A DNA stretch of 64,000 nt from NCBI GenBank assembly GCA_020051075.1, contig JAGVJP010000011.1, positions 26,522-90,521 of the forward strand, read 5' to 3'. Below the pieces are notes generated by a model. That model saw nothing but the letters and a program-made list of their open reading frames with translations, was not told the DNA's origin and did no database searches. This document shows positions 54,267 through 63,432 of the stretch, piece after piece. Source of the DNA: Parachlamydiales bacterium. Lineage in GTDB: Bacteria; Chlamydiota; Chlamydiia; Chlamydiales; Parachlamydiaceae. The translations under genes and the position numbers were made by a program. Each line of letters starts with the position of its first letter. The stretch's first letter is position 1.

Positions 54267-55508
54267 TCAGGATTGGGCAGTGCGGGCCATTTGAGATCCA
54301 TAGGACGACATTCTCCACGACGCTAAGACAAAAAAAATGGCACTGATAGTGATCACTGCCGAAGATCCGAAAGCGGCGAGGCAGAAGGCTCCAAAAGTGG
54401 GGATAAAGATCCCGCGCACTCCGACAGCCATCACATTGACGCTGCTGAATGGAGAGCTGTCTTCATTTCTTGCAAAAATCGGACCAGACAAATTCCAACT
54501 CAACTCATTGCCCGCCTGCATTAATCCATAGACGATATAGGCGAAAAACAGGCAGACGACTTCTGTCTGTGCGGCCAGCAAAAAGAGGGTGAATAGAGCT
54601 GCCAAAGAAGCGATGAGAGCACCAAATTGAAAAAGATTTACCCTCTGCATCCATCTTACCCACAATGGAGAACCTGCGGCGAAGCCGACCCCTTTACATA
54701 GAGTGATTGCAACCCCTATCTCAGTATACGAAAGATTAAGGTTGTCGACAAAAAACACTGGTAGGCTTGGCTGGAGCACCATGAGGCCGCATCCGATCAT
54801 CATGAACCCAATTTGGAATTTAGCGAAATCTGGCCGTCGCTTTAACAAATCCCAAGCACTTTTCCAGGGTTGAAACAGTGGATGTGTCTGAAAGTTTGGT
54901 GGCTTATCTGGCATGTTTGTTGATCGTACGAGAATCAGACGCTGTGCAAAGGATGCCAAAAGGCCAATGAGGGCAGCGCAAGGAAACAGCCAACGCCAAA
55001 TGCCAACCCATTCATCAAGCATCCATCCAATAGCCAAAGGGATTAAGCCTCCGCCAAGATATCCAAAAGCTTGTGTATACGAGAACACTTTATCTCGCGT
55101 TTTATCAGGGAGATTTTGTTTTAAAAGCTCCATCCAAGCAGGCATCATTCCAGCCTGAAGAAACATGAATATGCCAAAACAGCTGATGAGGTACCAGATA
55201 TCTTGGATAAATGGAAAAAGAAGAAAGGGAAGATAGGCAAAAAGGCGAGCAATCGCAATGCTTGGAACGAGGGATAGACCGTAACGCTGGACTAGCGATG
55301 GCCAATAAGAAGATAATATCGACACCAGCGGTTTCAACGTGATAACCAATCCTAACTGAAAAGGAGTGGCATGCAAATCTTTATACAAGATAATCGGGAG
55401 CAAGTTAAAAATCCCCCAGAAGGGAGTATCCAGAATTCGTGTCCAGACGTAAGCAGACCGAGTTCTTGAGAGGTAGGGATCGACAACAGATTTAGAATCT
55501 TCTTTCAT
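54267..55508 (-). CDS. MFS transporter
   Basis: The product has 413 residues with about 11-12 membrane segments. It has the MFS loop 2-3 region (KPLVSILSSYWPSLVQRYG) and AFGYLGGGLIPLAIGWMLDE in helix 5. It exports or imports a small molecule across the inner membrane using a proton gradient; the substrate is unknown. The ATG lacks a strong ribosome-binding site. It is transcribed 22 bases after the antiporter gene, so the two may be an operon. Confidence 0.85.
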   Translation of the reverse strand: MKEDSKSVVDPYLSRTRSAYVWTRILDTPFWGIFNLLPIILYKDLHATPFQLGLVITLKPLVSILSSYWPSLVQRYGLSLVPSIAIARLFAYLPFLLFPFIQDIWYLISCFGIFMFLQAGMMPAWMELLKQNLPDKTRDKVFSYTQAFGYLGGGLIPLAIGWMLDEWVGIWRWLFPCAALIGLLASFAQRLILVRSTNMPDKPPNFQTHPLFQPWKSAWDLLKRRPDFAKFQIGFMMIGCGLMVLQPSLPVFFVDNLNLSYTEIGVAITLCKGVGFAAGSPLWVRWMQRVNLFQFGALIASLAALFTLFLLAAQTEVVCLFFAYIVYGLMQAGNELSWNLSGPIFARNEDSSPFSSVNVMAVGVRGIFIPTFGAFCLAAFGSSAVITISAIFFVLASWRMSSYGSQMARTAQS

Positions 55509-55529
55509 AAATTTTAGGGTTGTTGAGAC

Positions 55530-56762
55530 TTACGATTTAACTTCGGAGTGGTGCGGTTCCATAAAGTGAAGGAGTTTAAATAACAGTGGGTTAATAGAAA
55601 TTGAAATCAATGCACATGCAACAATGATATCATAACCTTCATCAGGAAGCACGCCTAATTTATTGGCCTCTTCAGCTAAAATAAAAGAAAATTCTCCAAT
55701 TTGCGCCAAAGCCAATGCAATAATCACAGCAGTGCGATTAGATTTGCCTAGCAGTTTAACAATGGCTAACGCCGCGGCAGGTTTGACGATGAGGATGATC
55801 GCGAGCACACTGAGGAAAAGAGAGAAGTTCTCTATGATCGCCATCGGATTAAATAACATTCCAACAGAAAGAAAGAAAATGACGACAAACGCATCTTTAA
55901 TTGAAGAGGCGTGCGCCGATGCCTGATGCCGCACATCAGTTTGACCAATCATCATCCCCGCAATAAAAGCCCCCAATGCTATCGACGTGCCAAAGAGATA
56001 AGAGGAGCCAACAGCAATAGAAAAAGTTAGAGCCAAGACAGCAAGGGTAAACAGCTCTGAAGAACGGGTTTCTGTAATCAATAAGAGAATCTTAGTCACC
56101 ATTTTCCGTCCCACAGTGAATGCAATACCCGCAAGGAGAATCAATTTTAGGATCACCTCCCCTACAGCTAAACTCACCCCTTGAGCCGAAATTTCACCTC
56201 CCTTTAAAAAAATCACAATGGTCGGTAAAAGAACCAATGCCAACACCGTAAAGAAATCCTCTACAATCAACCATCCTATCGCAATCAATCCCTCAGGAGT
56301 TTCTAGCAGATTCTGATCGGAGAGAACACGGACTAAAACGACAGTACTCGCCACTCCAATGGCTAAGCCAATAATCAACCCTGCCTGCCACGTCAACCCA
56401 ATGGCATGGATGAGGACTGCCGAAGCCACCGTCGAAACCACCGTCTGCACAATCGCCCCAGGGACAGCAATCTGCCTGACGTTGATTAAGTCCCTCCAAC
56501 GAAAATGCAATCCCACCCCGAACATCATTAATATCACACCAATTTCAGCAAGCTGTTCAGCAACTTGCAGATCAGCAACAAATCCTGGTGAAAACGGACC
56601 GATGACAAAGCCAGCCAGGAGATAACCTAAAATGGGTGATAATTTACATCGTTGGGTGAGGTAGCCCAAAAGGCAAGCAATGGAAAAACCGACAGTGAGA
56701 ATCATGACAATCTTAAAGCTGTTCTCATTCAAACATAATGGTTCAATGTGATTCACCGGCAT
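55530..56762 (-). CDS. CPA2-family cation:proton antiporter (KefB-like, short)
   Basis: The product has 410 residues with about 12 membrane segments. LGYLLAGFVIGPFSPG and GLHFRWRDLI are conserved in the Kef/CPA2 family, and SIALGAFIAGMMIGQTD holds the pore helix. The C-terminal TrkA-N (NAD-binding) domain of Kef proteins is missing, so it matches the shorter, TrkA-free members. It exchanges K+ or Na+ for H+. TAGGAA lies before the ATG. Confidence 0.9.
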   Translation of the reverse strand: MPVNHIEPLCLNENSFKIVMILTVGFSIACLLGYLTQRCKLSPILGYLLAGFVIGPFSPGFVADLQVAEQLAEIGVILMMFGVGLHFRWRDLINVRQIAVPGAIVQTVVSTVASAVLIHAIGLTWQAGLIIGLAIGVASTVVLVRVLSDQNLLETPEGLIAIGWLIVEDFFTVLALVLLPTIVIFLKGGEISAQGVSLAVGEVILKLILLAGIAFTVGRKMVTKILLLITETRSSELFTLAVLALTFSIAVGSSYLFGTSIALGAFIAGMMIGQTDVRHQASAHASSIKDAFVVIFFLSVGMLFNPMAIIENFSLFLSVLAIILIVKPAAALAIVKLLGKSNRTAVIIALALAQIGEFSFILAEEANKLGVLPDEGYDIIVACALISISINPLLFKLLHFMEPHHSEVKS

Positions 56763-57107
56763 TTCAAATTCCTATCCATGATGGGTAATCTCACCATACT
56801 GACGATTCCTCATAAGAGTCAAAAGAAAAGCATAAAGCAGACATAAAAAACACGGTGCGCAGAATCGCACTTCCCAGAACAAAAAACAGGATAAGCAAGA
56901 TCGCAAGCGGCAGGATAAGCATGATGATAAACAAAAAAATAAGAAAAAATTATCTCATCTTTTTTATCATTATCATCATCCCTATCCTGTCTATCCTGCC
57001 GCTTGCGATCTTGCCTATCCTGTTTTTTTGTTCTTGGAAGTGCGAGTGCGGTCCTTCTTATCCTGTTTTTGTCCTGGAAAGTGCGATCTTGCCCATCTTG
57101 TTAGGGC
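56763..57107. repeat. Gap filled by a family A inverted repeat
   Basis: The left arm (about 56876-56930) has AACAGGATAAGCAAGATCGC, AAGCGGCAGGATAAGC. The right arm (about 56978-57032) mirrors it, and CGCACTTCCCAGAACAAAA/GTTCTTGGAAGTGCG extends the palindrome outward. A further GGAAAGTGCGATCTTGCCC unit lies to the right. No gene is present. Confidence 0.85.
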
Positions 57108-57737
57108 TCAGAATTGTGCCGCAAGACTCGCAGCCAGTTCCTTTCCCTGTTTGACTGTTTGATCTTTGAGTTCCGGGGTCGCTAACGTCGGTTCAATGAC
57201 AATTGAGCGGGTATCTGTAAATCCTATGAATTTCAATATCGCTTCTAAATAACTCTTCTGGAAGTCAAACCCCTCTGCTCCTGTCCCAGGACCATAAGCC
57301 CCCCCTCTGGAATAGATCGCCAATACAGGCTTTCCAGTGACAAGTCCTTTATAGCCCTCATTAGGGGAATAGCTGAAGGTATAAGAAGGTTGGATGAGAA
57401 GATCGAAATAATGTTTCAAACGGTAAGGAATTCCAAAGTTCCACATTGGCAGAGAAATGACATACTTGTCTGCTTTCTTGAAATCATCAATGATCAGCTC
57501 AACCGCTCGCCAAGCTTTCCTCTGAGCTTCGGTGTGGGCTTGTCCATGCATAATCGCATATTTTGAATCGATAATATCTCCATCAAATGGAGGGAGATCT
57601 TGATGCCAAAGATCGATCGTTTCGATCTGATCATCTGGATGATGTTCTCGATAGGAATCTAGGAAGACATTAGCCACTTCAATCGATGAAGATCTTTTTT
57701 TTCTAGGCGATGCTTCGATATAGAGCAAGTGTGTCAT
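57108..57737 (-). CDS. azoR: FMN-dependent NADH-azoreductase
   Basis: The product has 209 residues. YIEASPRKKRSSSIEVANVF is the flavodoxin-like FMN-phosphate loop (SPR...S), and PMWNFGIPYRLKHYFDLL and SRGGAYGPGTGAEGFDFQ are family signatures. It reduces quinones and azo compounds with NADH and probably protects against quinone stress. GGGGAG lies before the ATG. It stands alone. Confidence 0.93.
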   Translation of the reverse strand: MTHLLYIEASPRKKRSSSIEVANVFLDSYREHHPDDQIETIDLWHQDLPPFDGDIIDSKYAIMHGQAHTEAQRKAWRAVELIIDDFKKADKYVISLPMWNFGIPYRLKHYFDLLIQPSYTFSYSPNEGYKGLVTGKPVLAIYSRGGAYGPGTGAEGFDFQKSYLEAILKFIGFTDTRSIVIEPTLATPELKDQTVKQGKELAASLAAQF

Positions 57738-58017
57738 AATCTCCCCTTAACTAAATGATACATAGATATACTCTTTTCTATTGCATCTAGAGTTCTCACT
57801 TGTCAAGAAGAAAATCACCTGAGTCAAGGAGCAAAAGAGGTAATTGCAAAACTCCCCCCCGATTGTCAATCTAAGGCGTTCGAAAAGGGACAGTGGGGTG
57901 AGATTTTGAAATGGTGTAAATTAAAACGCCTCACGCTGGCAATATGTGTTTATTGCTGCGCGAGACGTTTGGATGCGAAAGTTGAAGATTATACCCACAA
58001 CTTGGTGGGAAATTCCT
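57738..58017. other. Intergenic region, nothing clear
   Basis: About 280 bases upstream of azoR and downstream of rpsI. A short hairpin (CCCAC...GTGGG, 57994-58009) follows rpsI but lacks a T run. The small ORF that can be read at 57906 overlaps rpsI and is not supported. Confidence 0.4.
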
Positions 58018-58407
58018 TTAACGTTTTGAGAATTGGAATCGCTTACGAGCTCCAGCAAGACCGTATTTCTTACGCTCTTTCTTCCTTGGATCCCGTGTTA
58101 AGAAGCCTCGTTCTTTGAAATCATGGCGAAGATTTTCGTCATTAGAAACTAAAGCTCTCGACAATCCTAAGCGAATCGCCTCTGCTTGAGCTTCAACGCC
58201 GCCCCCTTTAACACGAATAATCATATCATACCGACTATTCCCGCCTAAATTTTCAAAAGGGGCAAAAACTTTCTTCCGTTGGATTTCTGAATTGAAATAC
58301 TTCTCTAGTTCACGACCATTGATATCGATATTGCCCTTTCCACTTCTGAGTCTGATCGATGCAACCGCTGTTTTGCGTCGTCCCTTTGCTACTGTTTCTT
58401 CTACCAT
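58018..58407 (-). CDS. rpsI: 30S ribosomal protein S9
   Basis: The product has 129 residues. GRRKTAVASIRLRSGKGNID is the conserved start and ARKRFQFSKR the basic tail that reaches the ribosomal P site. It lies 18 bases after rplM in the usual rplM-rpsI order. Confidence 0.98.
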   Translation of the reverse strand: MVEETVAKGRRKTAVASIRLRSGKGNIDINGRELEKYFNSEIQRKKVFAPFENLGGNSRYDMIIRVKGGGVEAQAEAIRLGLSRALVSNDENLRHDFKERGFLTRDPRKKERKKYGLAGARKRFQFSKR

Positions 58408-58425
58408 AACTAGTCTCTTTCTTCT

Positions 58426-58875
58426 TTAAATGTTAACGACAATGGGTTGTTGCGCTGCAAGATCATGTTCTTTCCCTGCAAAAATACGCAATTTCTTAAG
58501 TTGTTGCTTTCCTAGACGTGATTTAGGCATCATCCCTTTGACAGCATGTTCGATGATATATTCAGGTTTTCGTGCCTTCATTGTGCGATAAGGAATTTCT
58601 CGAAGTCCGCTCATAAAACCAGTGTAATACCGATAGACTTTTTGAGCTTCTTTTGAACCGGTGACCTTGATTTTTCCAGCATTGATCACAATCACCCCAT
58701 CCCCGCAATCGAGGTAGGTGGTAAAACTGGGTTTATGCTTGCCTCGCAAGATCTTGGAGATTTCTGTCGTTAAACGTCCTAAAGTTTTGCCAGTTGCATC
58801 TAGCAAGAACCAATTAAGCTTACATTTTTCAGCTTTTGGAATGAACGTCTTTTGAGGAGTGGCATTTTTTTGCAT
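58426..58875 (-). CDS. rplM: 50S ribosomal protein L13
   Basis: The product has 149 residues. WFLLDATGKTLGRLTTEISK and GDGVIVINAGKIKVTGSK are the conserved L13 blocks, with AVKGMMPKSRLG near the C-terminus. The ATG (MQKNATPQ) has no strong ribosome-binding site. It is an early 23S rRNA-binding protein. It starts the rplM-rpsI operon. Confidence 0.98.
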   Translation of the reverse strand: MQKNATPQKTFIPKAEKCKLNWFLLDATGKTLGRLTTEISKILRGKHKPSFTTYLDCGDGVIVINAGKIKVTGSKEAQKVYRYYTGFMSGLREIPYRTMKARKPEYIIEHAVKGMMPKSRLGKQQLKKLRIFAGKEHDLAAQQPIVVNI

Positions 58876-59001
58876 ATTTCATAACCTTCTGATTTCAAAG
58901 GAATAACACCCGATTCTTTTTCGAGGTGAATCCAGTCGAGCTTTAAATAAAGAACCATCATAGGAGTTGCCAAGATTTTTGCCAAGCTTTTTATTACTCC
59001 T

Positions 59002-59085
59002 TTTTTAACGCAAAGAAGCAAAGGCGCAAAATGTGAGAATGCAAACATTTGTGAGTGCAGAGCGGTCCGTAACTTTGATTAAACA
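59002..59085. repeat. Family D repeat copy at the helicase 3' end
   Basis: AACGCAAAGAAGCAAAGGCG is followed by TGAGAATGCAAACATTTGTG... to ATTAAACAC, matching 13984-14036 at most positions. It supplies the stop codon (59079-59081) and the last bases of the helicase gene. Confidence 0.65.
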
Positions 59086-61073
59086 CGGGGATGGACGGGC
59101 TGCAGCAACTCTTTAGGAATTTCATGCAGGAATCGAGAGGGGCGGGATCCCTCATCTTTTCCCATCCGCTTTCTTTGCTTCGCCATACTTAAGACAAGGT
59201 TTTGTTGCGCGCGGGTCATCCCGACATACATCAATCTGCGCTCTTCTTCCAAACCTGTCTCCTTTAAACTTTTCTCATGTGGAATAATATGATCTTCCAG
59301 ACCAATGAGGAAGCAGACGGGAAATTCTAATCCCTTAGCACTATGAAACGTCATTAAGTGGACCCGATCATTCTGTATTCTCTTTTGACTCATCTGCTGC
59401 CGATGTTGGTTGAGAGTGATCTGAGAGACAAAATCAGCAAGAGAACCCCTTGTAGAATCCTGTTGATTTTCTTGCTGATCAAAATCGGCCAAGGCGTTGA
59501 CAAATTCTTGAATATTTTCTTCTTTAAACAGGCGCATCTGATCGCTTTTGACCTCTTCTTTAATCGCCCGTTGGTAATCAATCCGCGGAATGAGCCACTG
59601 AAGGGCCTCGGCAAGTTTTCCTTTAACAAAACGACTCTTAGACTCTTCTAAAATTGCGATGAAGTCTTGCATTCCGCTCAAAGCCTTATTCGAAATATCC
59701 AGATGTTCAAAAAGGGCATCACCGGCAGCTCTGCGCATGAGAACTTCCAAGAGGGGGATATGATGCTGCCGATTGTAAGTCGTCAGTTTGTCCAAAGCCT
59801 CCTCTCCAATACCTCGACGGGGTTGATTGACGATTCTAAGGAGAGCTTCCTCATCCGAAGGATTGACCAAAACTCTGAGATAAGCACAGAGGTCTTTGAC
59901 TTCCCGCCTTTCATAGAATTCAAGTCCGCCAAAAATTTCATAGGGGATGCCTTGAAGCCATTGATCTCCTTGCCGCCACGCATGCTTCATAAGAGCCAAT
60001 TCAAATTGTCTTGAAAGGGCATTAGAACGATAGAGAATGGCGATATCATTCCATCGAAGCTTTAAACGCTCTTTCAAATGAACCAGATGGGCGACCACAG
60101 CAGCCGCCTCTTCGGATTCATTAGGAGAGACGATCACCCCTATAGGCTCCCCTTCTCCCCGCTCACTCCACAATACTTTTAGATGGCGCTGTTGGTTGTT
60201 TTTAATGACGGCATTTGCAGCTTTTAAGATGGTATTTGTCGATCTGTAGTTTTGTTCAAGCTTGATCTTCACAGCATTGTCAAAACACAAAATGTTTTTA
60301 ATTTGCGCACCTCTCCATCCATAAATGGATTGATCATCATCTCCAACCACGCAAAGATTGCTGTACTTAGCTGTCAACAACGAGGCTAACCGATATTGAA
60401 TGGGATTGGTATCTTGATATTCATCGATCATGACATAGCGAAATCGCTCTTGATAGTAGTGAAGAAGATCTGGACATTGTTCGAGCAACTCTGCAGTCAA
60501 TCCCAATAAATTATCGAAATCCAGTGCATTATGAGCTCGCATAGCAGCTTGCAAACGGATATAGACGGTTTGAGCAAACTCATCATGCCATGTTGAAACT
60601 GCGCCTGCGATTTCATTTGGCGTCAAACCCTGGTGATTGGCTCGACGAATAAGGGCAAGGGTAGGCTCCAAGGAGGGTAGGCTTCCCTCGTGCTGTAGAA
60701 TATCTCTCGCAATAGCTTTGATCAGCCGCTGCACATCTTGTTCATCATAGAGCGTGAATTGTTTCGTGTAGCCCAATCGATCGATATCTCGACGCAGCAC
60801 CTGCATGCAAAAGCTATGAAAAGTACATAGCGTGACCTGTGAACAAATTGATTCCGAAACGAAGCCTCTTAAGCGATGCCGCATCTCAGCAGCAGCTTTG
60901 TTTGTGAAAGTGAGTCCCAAAATAGTTTGTGGAGAAACTCCTAATTCCTCTATCAGATAAGCCATCCGCAGTGTTAGAACTTTCGTTTTTCCACTCCCTG
61001 CACCGGCTAAAATCAGCAGCCTCCCATTGACGTGTTGAACAGCGGTTCGCTGTTGAGGATTAAGCTGATCCAT
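59079..61073 (-). CDS. UvrD/PcrA/Rep-type superfamily I DNA helicase
   Basis: The product has 664 residues from the ATG at 61073; the TTG ten codons earlier is not supported. MDQLNPQQRTAVQHV is the Q motif, AGAGSGKT (residues 23-30) the Walker A, and VMIDEYQDTNPIQY and VGDDDQSIYGWRGA are motifs II and III. LMTFHSAKGLEFPVCFLIGL and RLMYVGMTRAQQNL are motifs V and VI. It unwinds DNA 3' to 5' in repair or replication restart. The short C-terminus resembles Rep or a small PcrA. The exact family member is not settled. Confidence 0.95.
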   Translation of the reverse strand: MDQLNPQQRTAVQHVNGRLLILAGAGSGKTKVLTLRMAYLIEELGVSPQTILGLTFTNKAAAEMRHRLRGFVSESICSQVTLCTFHSFCMQVLRRDIDRLGYTKQFTLYDEQDVQRLIKAIARDILQHEGSLPSLEPTLALIRRANHQGLTPNEIAGAVSTWHDEFAQTVYIRLQAAMRAHNALDFDNLLGLTAELLEQCPDLLHYYQERFRYVMIDEYQDTNPIQYRLASLLTAKYSNLCVVGDDDQSIYGWRGAQIKNILCFDNAVKIKLEQNYRSTNTILKAANAVIKNNQQRHLKVLWSERGEGEPIGVIVSPNESEEAAAVVAHLVHLKERLKLRWNDIAILYRSNALSRQFELALMKHAWRQGDQWLQGIPYEIFGGLEFYERREVKDLCAYLRVLVNPSDEEALLRIVNQPRRGIGEEALDKLTTYNRQHHIPLLEVLMRRAAGDALFEHLDISNKALSGMQDFIAILEESKSRFVKGKLAEALQWLIPRIDYQRAIKEEVKSDQMRLFKEENIQEFVNALADFDQQENQQDSTRGSLADFVSQITLNQHRQQMSQKRIQNDRVHLMTFHSAKGLEFPVCFLIGLEDHIIPHEKSLKETGLEEERRLMYVGMTRAQQNLVLSMAKQRKRMGKDEGSRPSRFLHEIPKELLQPVHPRV

Positions 61074-61188
61074 TTCTTGTTTTAAATACACAAAAAAATC
61101 CAATTAAAATGATACAATGAAAAAGGTTTTGCAAATATATCTCTATCCATTCTAATCTTTGGGGAATTAAAAGTGAAGGAACCGGTAG

Positions 61189-62235
61189 ATGCAGACACAG
61201 ATTCAAGGGATCACATGCACGGTGGCGCATCAACAATGGATGGAGCTATTAAGAAGAGCCTTTCCTGAATTTGCTCCACGAGCAAGCTATATCACCGTCA
61301 ACAACCTGGGGCAGTTATTCAATTCCACCCCCGCAGAACTGCAGCCAAATCAATCCACTCTAAGAGTCAGCTGCATTATTGCAACCTCTCGACTTGTATT
61401 TGCTTCATACAGAAATTGTTCTGACAATGAAATCCGGGACCTTCGAGAGATTTATACGAAAATGATCCCTCGAGCAAGCAATTCCTGGTGTTCGATGTTC
61501 ATCCACTTGATGCTTGGATTTGGTTTTCGGACAACGCTGGACCTCATTGCCCAAGAACTTGTCGCATTAGAAATATCAGTAAGTACACGTAGAATCCACC
61601 AGACCATCACCACCGAACTTGTCACATTCCAGTCAAATCTCACCACCATGGAGACAGTTGCCCAACGGATCCACGACGAACGGTTTATAAACGTCTATCG
61701 AACGTATTTAGAAGCTTTTAATGCCTGGTCAACACGCTTCGAAAACTTCTTCCAAAACACTTTTGAAGAGTGTCGACACATTGAAGCTGGTTTACAGGAT
61801 ATGCACCGTGTGATAAATGGAAGTATTGCCTTGTTCAACCGCCTCTACAATTTGGCTGTACGTAATGTTGCGCTGTCAGAAAACCTGACCCATTCTGATA
61901 CAAACAATTCGGACTCGCATGAAATTGGAGATCAAGATCACACTCAAACACTCCTTGATATTGAAACAGGAATGGTTGATTTTGTAGAGAGTCTTTTTGC
62001 GAATGGGAATCTCAACCTTGGCCATGAAACAGAAACTCTTGATCGGTTTGAACGTCAGCTCACCACCTTGGAAGAGCGCTTACCCCCCTCAAATCCACCG
62101 CCTCACTTAGAAACATCAAGCACACAAACTTTCAGGCAATCGCCATTCAGAAGATCTGTCAACCCCTCTCGCTTAGCGCCTATGGATGACCAAAATCCAA
62201 CCAGACGATCATTGAATTTTAATTCCGGTGAATAA
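61189..62235 (+). CDS. Hypothetical protein, possible effector
   Basis: The product has 348 residues. GAAGGAACC lies before the ATG. No membrane segment or known domain is found. The middle (about 100-230) is helical, with text like TLDLIAQELVALEISVSTRR, and the last 60 residues are disordered and Pro/Ser/Arg rich (PPSNPPPHLETSS). The composition recalls secreted chlamydial proteins, but this is only a guess. It is flanked downstream by a family B repeat. Confidence 0.55.
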   Translation: MQTQIQGITCTVAHQQWMELLRRAFPEFAPRASYITVNNLGQLFNSTPAELQPNQSTLRVSCIIATSRLVFASYRNCSDNEIRDLREIYTKMIPRASNSWCSMFIHLMLGFGFRTTLDLIAQELVALEISVSTRRIHQTITTELVTFQSNLTTMETVAQRIHDERFINVYRTYLEAFNAWSTRFENFFQNTFEECRHIEAGLQDMHRVINGSIALFNRLYNLAVRNVALSENLTHSDTNNSDSHEIGDQDHTQTLLDIETGMVDFVESLFANGNLNLGHETETLDRFERQLTTLEERLPPSNPPPHLETSSTQTFRQSPFRRSVNPSRLAPMDDQNPTRRSLNFNSGE

Positions 62236-62575
62236 AGCGCTTCAGTGCATAAGTCGTGCTCTAGGAAAAGGACAAGGGACCTCAAGGACCTAAGAGACCA
62301 AAGGGACCTAAAAAGGGACGTAAAGGATAAATAAAATTTCCTTCTTAATTGTCATGGGCTCACGAATGTCGTTAGATGTAACAAAAATCTTGTCTAAGAG
62401 ATTTGTCAAATGGTTAGTCATTTAAGTGCATATTTTGTCCCTTACGTCCCTTTTTAGGTCCCTTTGGTCTCTTAAGTCCTTGAGGTCCCTTGTCCCTTTC
62501 CTTTAGGTCCCTTGTCCTTTCTATAAAGTTCTCTTAACCCGTTTACGATCAAGTATTTTTGAGACGAAAAGCGAG
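62236..62575. repeat. Gap filled by a family B inverted repeat
   Basis: The left arm (about 62261-62330) has AGGACAAGGGACCTCAAGGA and AAAGGGACCTAAAAAGGGAC. The right arm (about 62432-62522) mirrors it. The unique centre is about 100 bases. The right edge touches the unit that ends rnpA. No gene is present. Confidence 0.85.
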
Positions 62576-62926
62576 TTAGCCTGATGCGTATGCCTGCCCA
62601 TCCTGTTTTTTGTTAGAAACTTCATGGACCAGTCGAATAAGTTCTTGTTGAATGGTGTCTCGATCCGCTTGCAACGCATAAGAACGTGATTTGACAACAA
62701 TATTATAATGTGATTTAAAATGTGGGGATGAAAGCCGAAAAGACTCTCGAACTAGGCGCTTAAAACGGTTTCGTTTCACTGCGTTGCCAAAACGGCGAGT
62801 GACAACAATTCCTAAACGGGATTGGTTTAAGCCATTAGGCTGGAGCTCGACAATGATCCATTTTCCAATTTTTTTATACGGAGCGTCGGCCATACGTTTA
62901 TATTGCCGACGGGTCCGTATACGCAT
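62576..62926 (-). CDS. rnpA: Ribonuclease P protein component
   Basis: The product has 116 residues. RLGIVVTRRFGNAVKRNRFK and RLVRESFR are the RNR motif region that binds the P RNA. It cleaves the 5' leader of tRNA precursors together with the RNA subunit. It lies 23 bases after rpmH, the conserved order. The last ten or so residues (KQDGQAYASG) and the stop are coded by sequence identical to a family A tail elsewhere, so the C-terminus appears to be extended by repeat DNA. Confidence 0.96.
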   Translation of the reverse strand: MRIRTRRQYKRMADAPYKKIGKWIIVELQPNGLNQSRLGIVVTRRFGNAVKRNRFKRLVRESFRLSSPHFKSHYNIVVKSRSYALQADRDTIQQELIRLVHEVSNKKQDGQAYASG

Positions 62927-62949
62927 CTCTTTTGTAAATGGATACTGCC

Positions 62950-63087
62950 TTAGACTCGAGTTAATTGCTTGCGCCCCTGTCTTCTGCGGCGATTGATGAT
63001 TTTCCGACCGCTCGCAGTACTCATTCTTTTGAGGAACCCATGTTCTGAAGATCGTCGTCTTTTGCTTGGTTGATAGGTACGTTTCAC
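62950..63087 (-). CDS. rpmH: 50S ribosomal protein L34
   Basis: The product has 45 residues beginning with GTG (63087). AAGGAAGG lies upstream. [20 protein letters not shown] and [16 protein letters not shown] are typical. A longer frame upstream is not part of the protein. It forms the rpmH-rnpA pair. Confidence 0.97.
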   Translation of the reverse strand: MKRTYQPSKRRRSSEHGFLKRMSTASGRKIINRRRRQGRKQLTRV

Positions 63088-63282
63088 AGCAGCCTTCCTT
63101 AATGTATGAAATTTTGTTAACTTGCCACCAGGATATCGATTTAGAGAAATAAATGCAAGACCTAGGAAAAGGGTTGAATAAAATTGGTTTTTTGCCGTAT
63201 AAATAATGCTTGCTAACTTCTCCTTCTTTTTTATCATGGGAGGAGATAGCTTAAAGACTGTGCAGAACTAAAGGAAAAACTC

Positions 63283-63420
63283 ATGAAAAGCAAAGCATCG
63301 GTTAAAGCTGACCCCTCAAAAGGCGATATTCTCGTCAGACGAAGCGGTCGCTTATATGTCATTAACAAAAAAGATCCGAATCGAAAGCAACGCCAGAAAG
63401 GGCCAGCCCGCAAAAAATAA
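63283..63420 (+). CDS. rpmJ: 50S ribosomal protein L36
   Basis: The product has 45 residues with AAGGA six bases before the [23 protein letters not shown] is followed by [20 protein letters not shown]. This is the chlamydial-type L36, without the zinc-binding Cys set of the standard form. It is followed by rpsN after 12 bases, and is divergent from rpmH, as in other chlamydiae. Confidence 0.97.
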   Translation: MKSKASVKADPSKGDILVRRSGRLYVINKKDPNRKQRQKGPARKK

Positions 63421-63432
63421 GGAATTTAAAGC

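Noticed and set aside
98..57107. Family A and B repeats as a CRISPR array
   Set aside because: The repeats are inverted, not regularly spaced direct repeats with unique spacers, and no cas gene is present.
57906..58118. 70-residue ORF with a possible hydrophobic start
   Set aside because: It overlaps the 3' end of rpsI by 100 bases and has no support beyond an open frame.
62950..63237. Long form of L34 with 50 extra residues
   Set aside because: L34 proteins start at the KRTYQPS block; a GTG with AAGGAAGG upstream gives the standard 45 residues.
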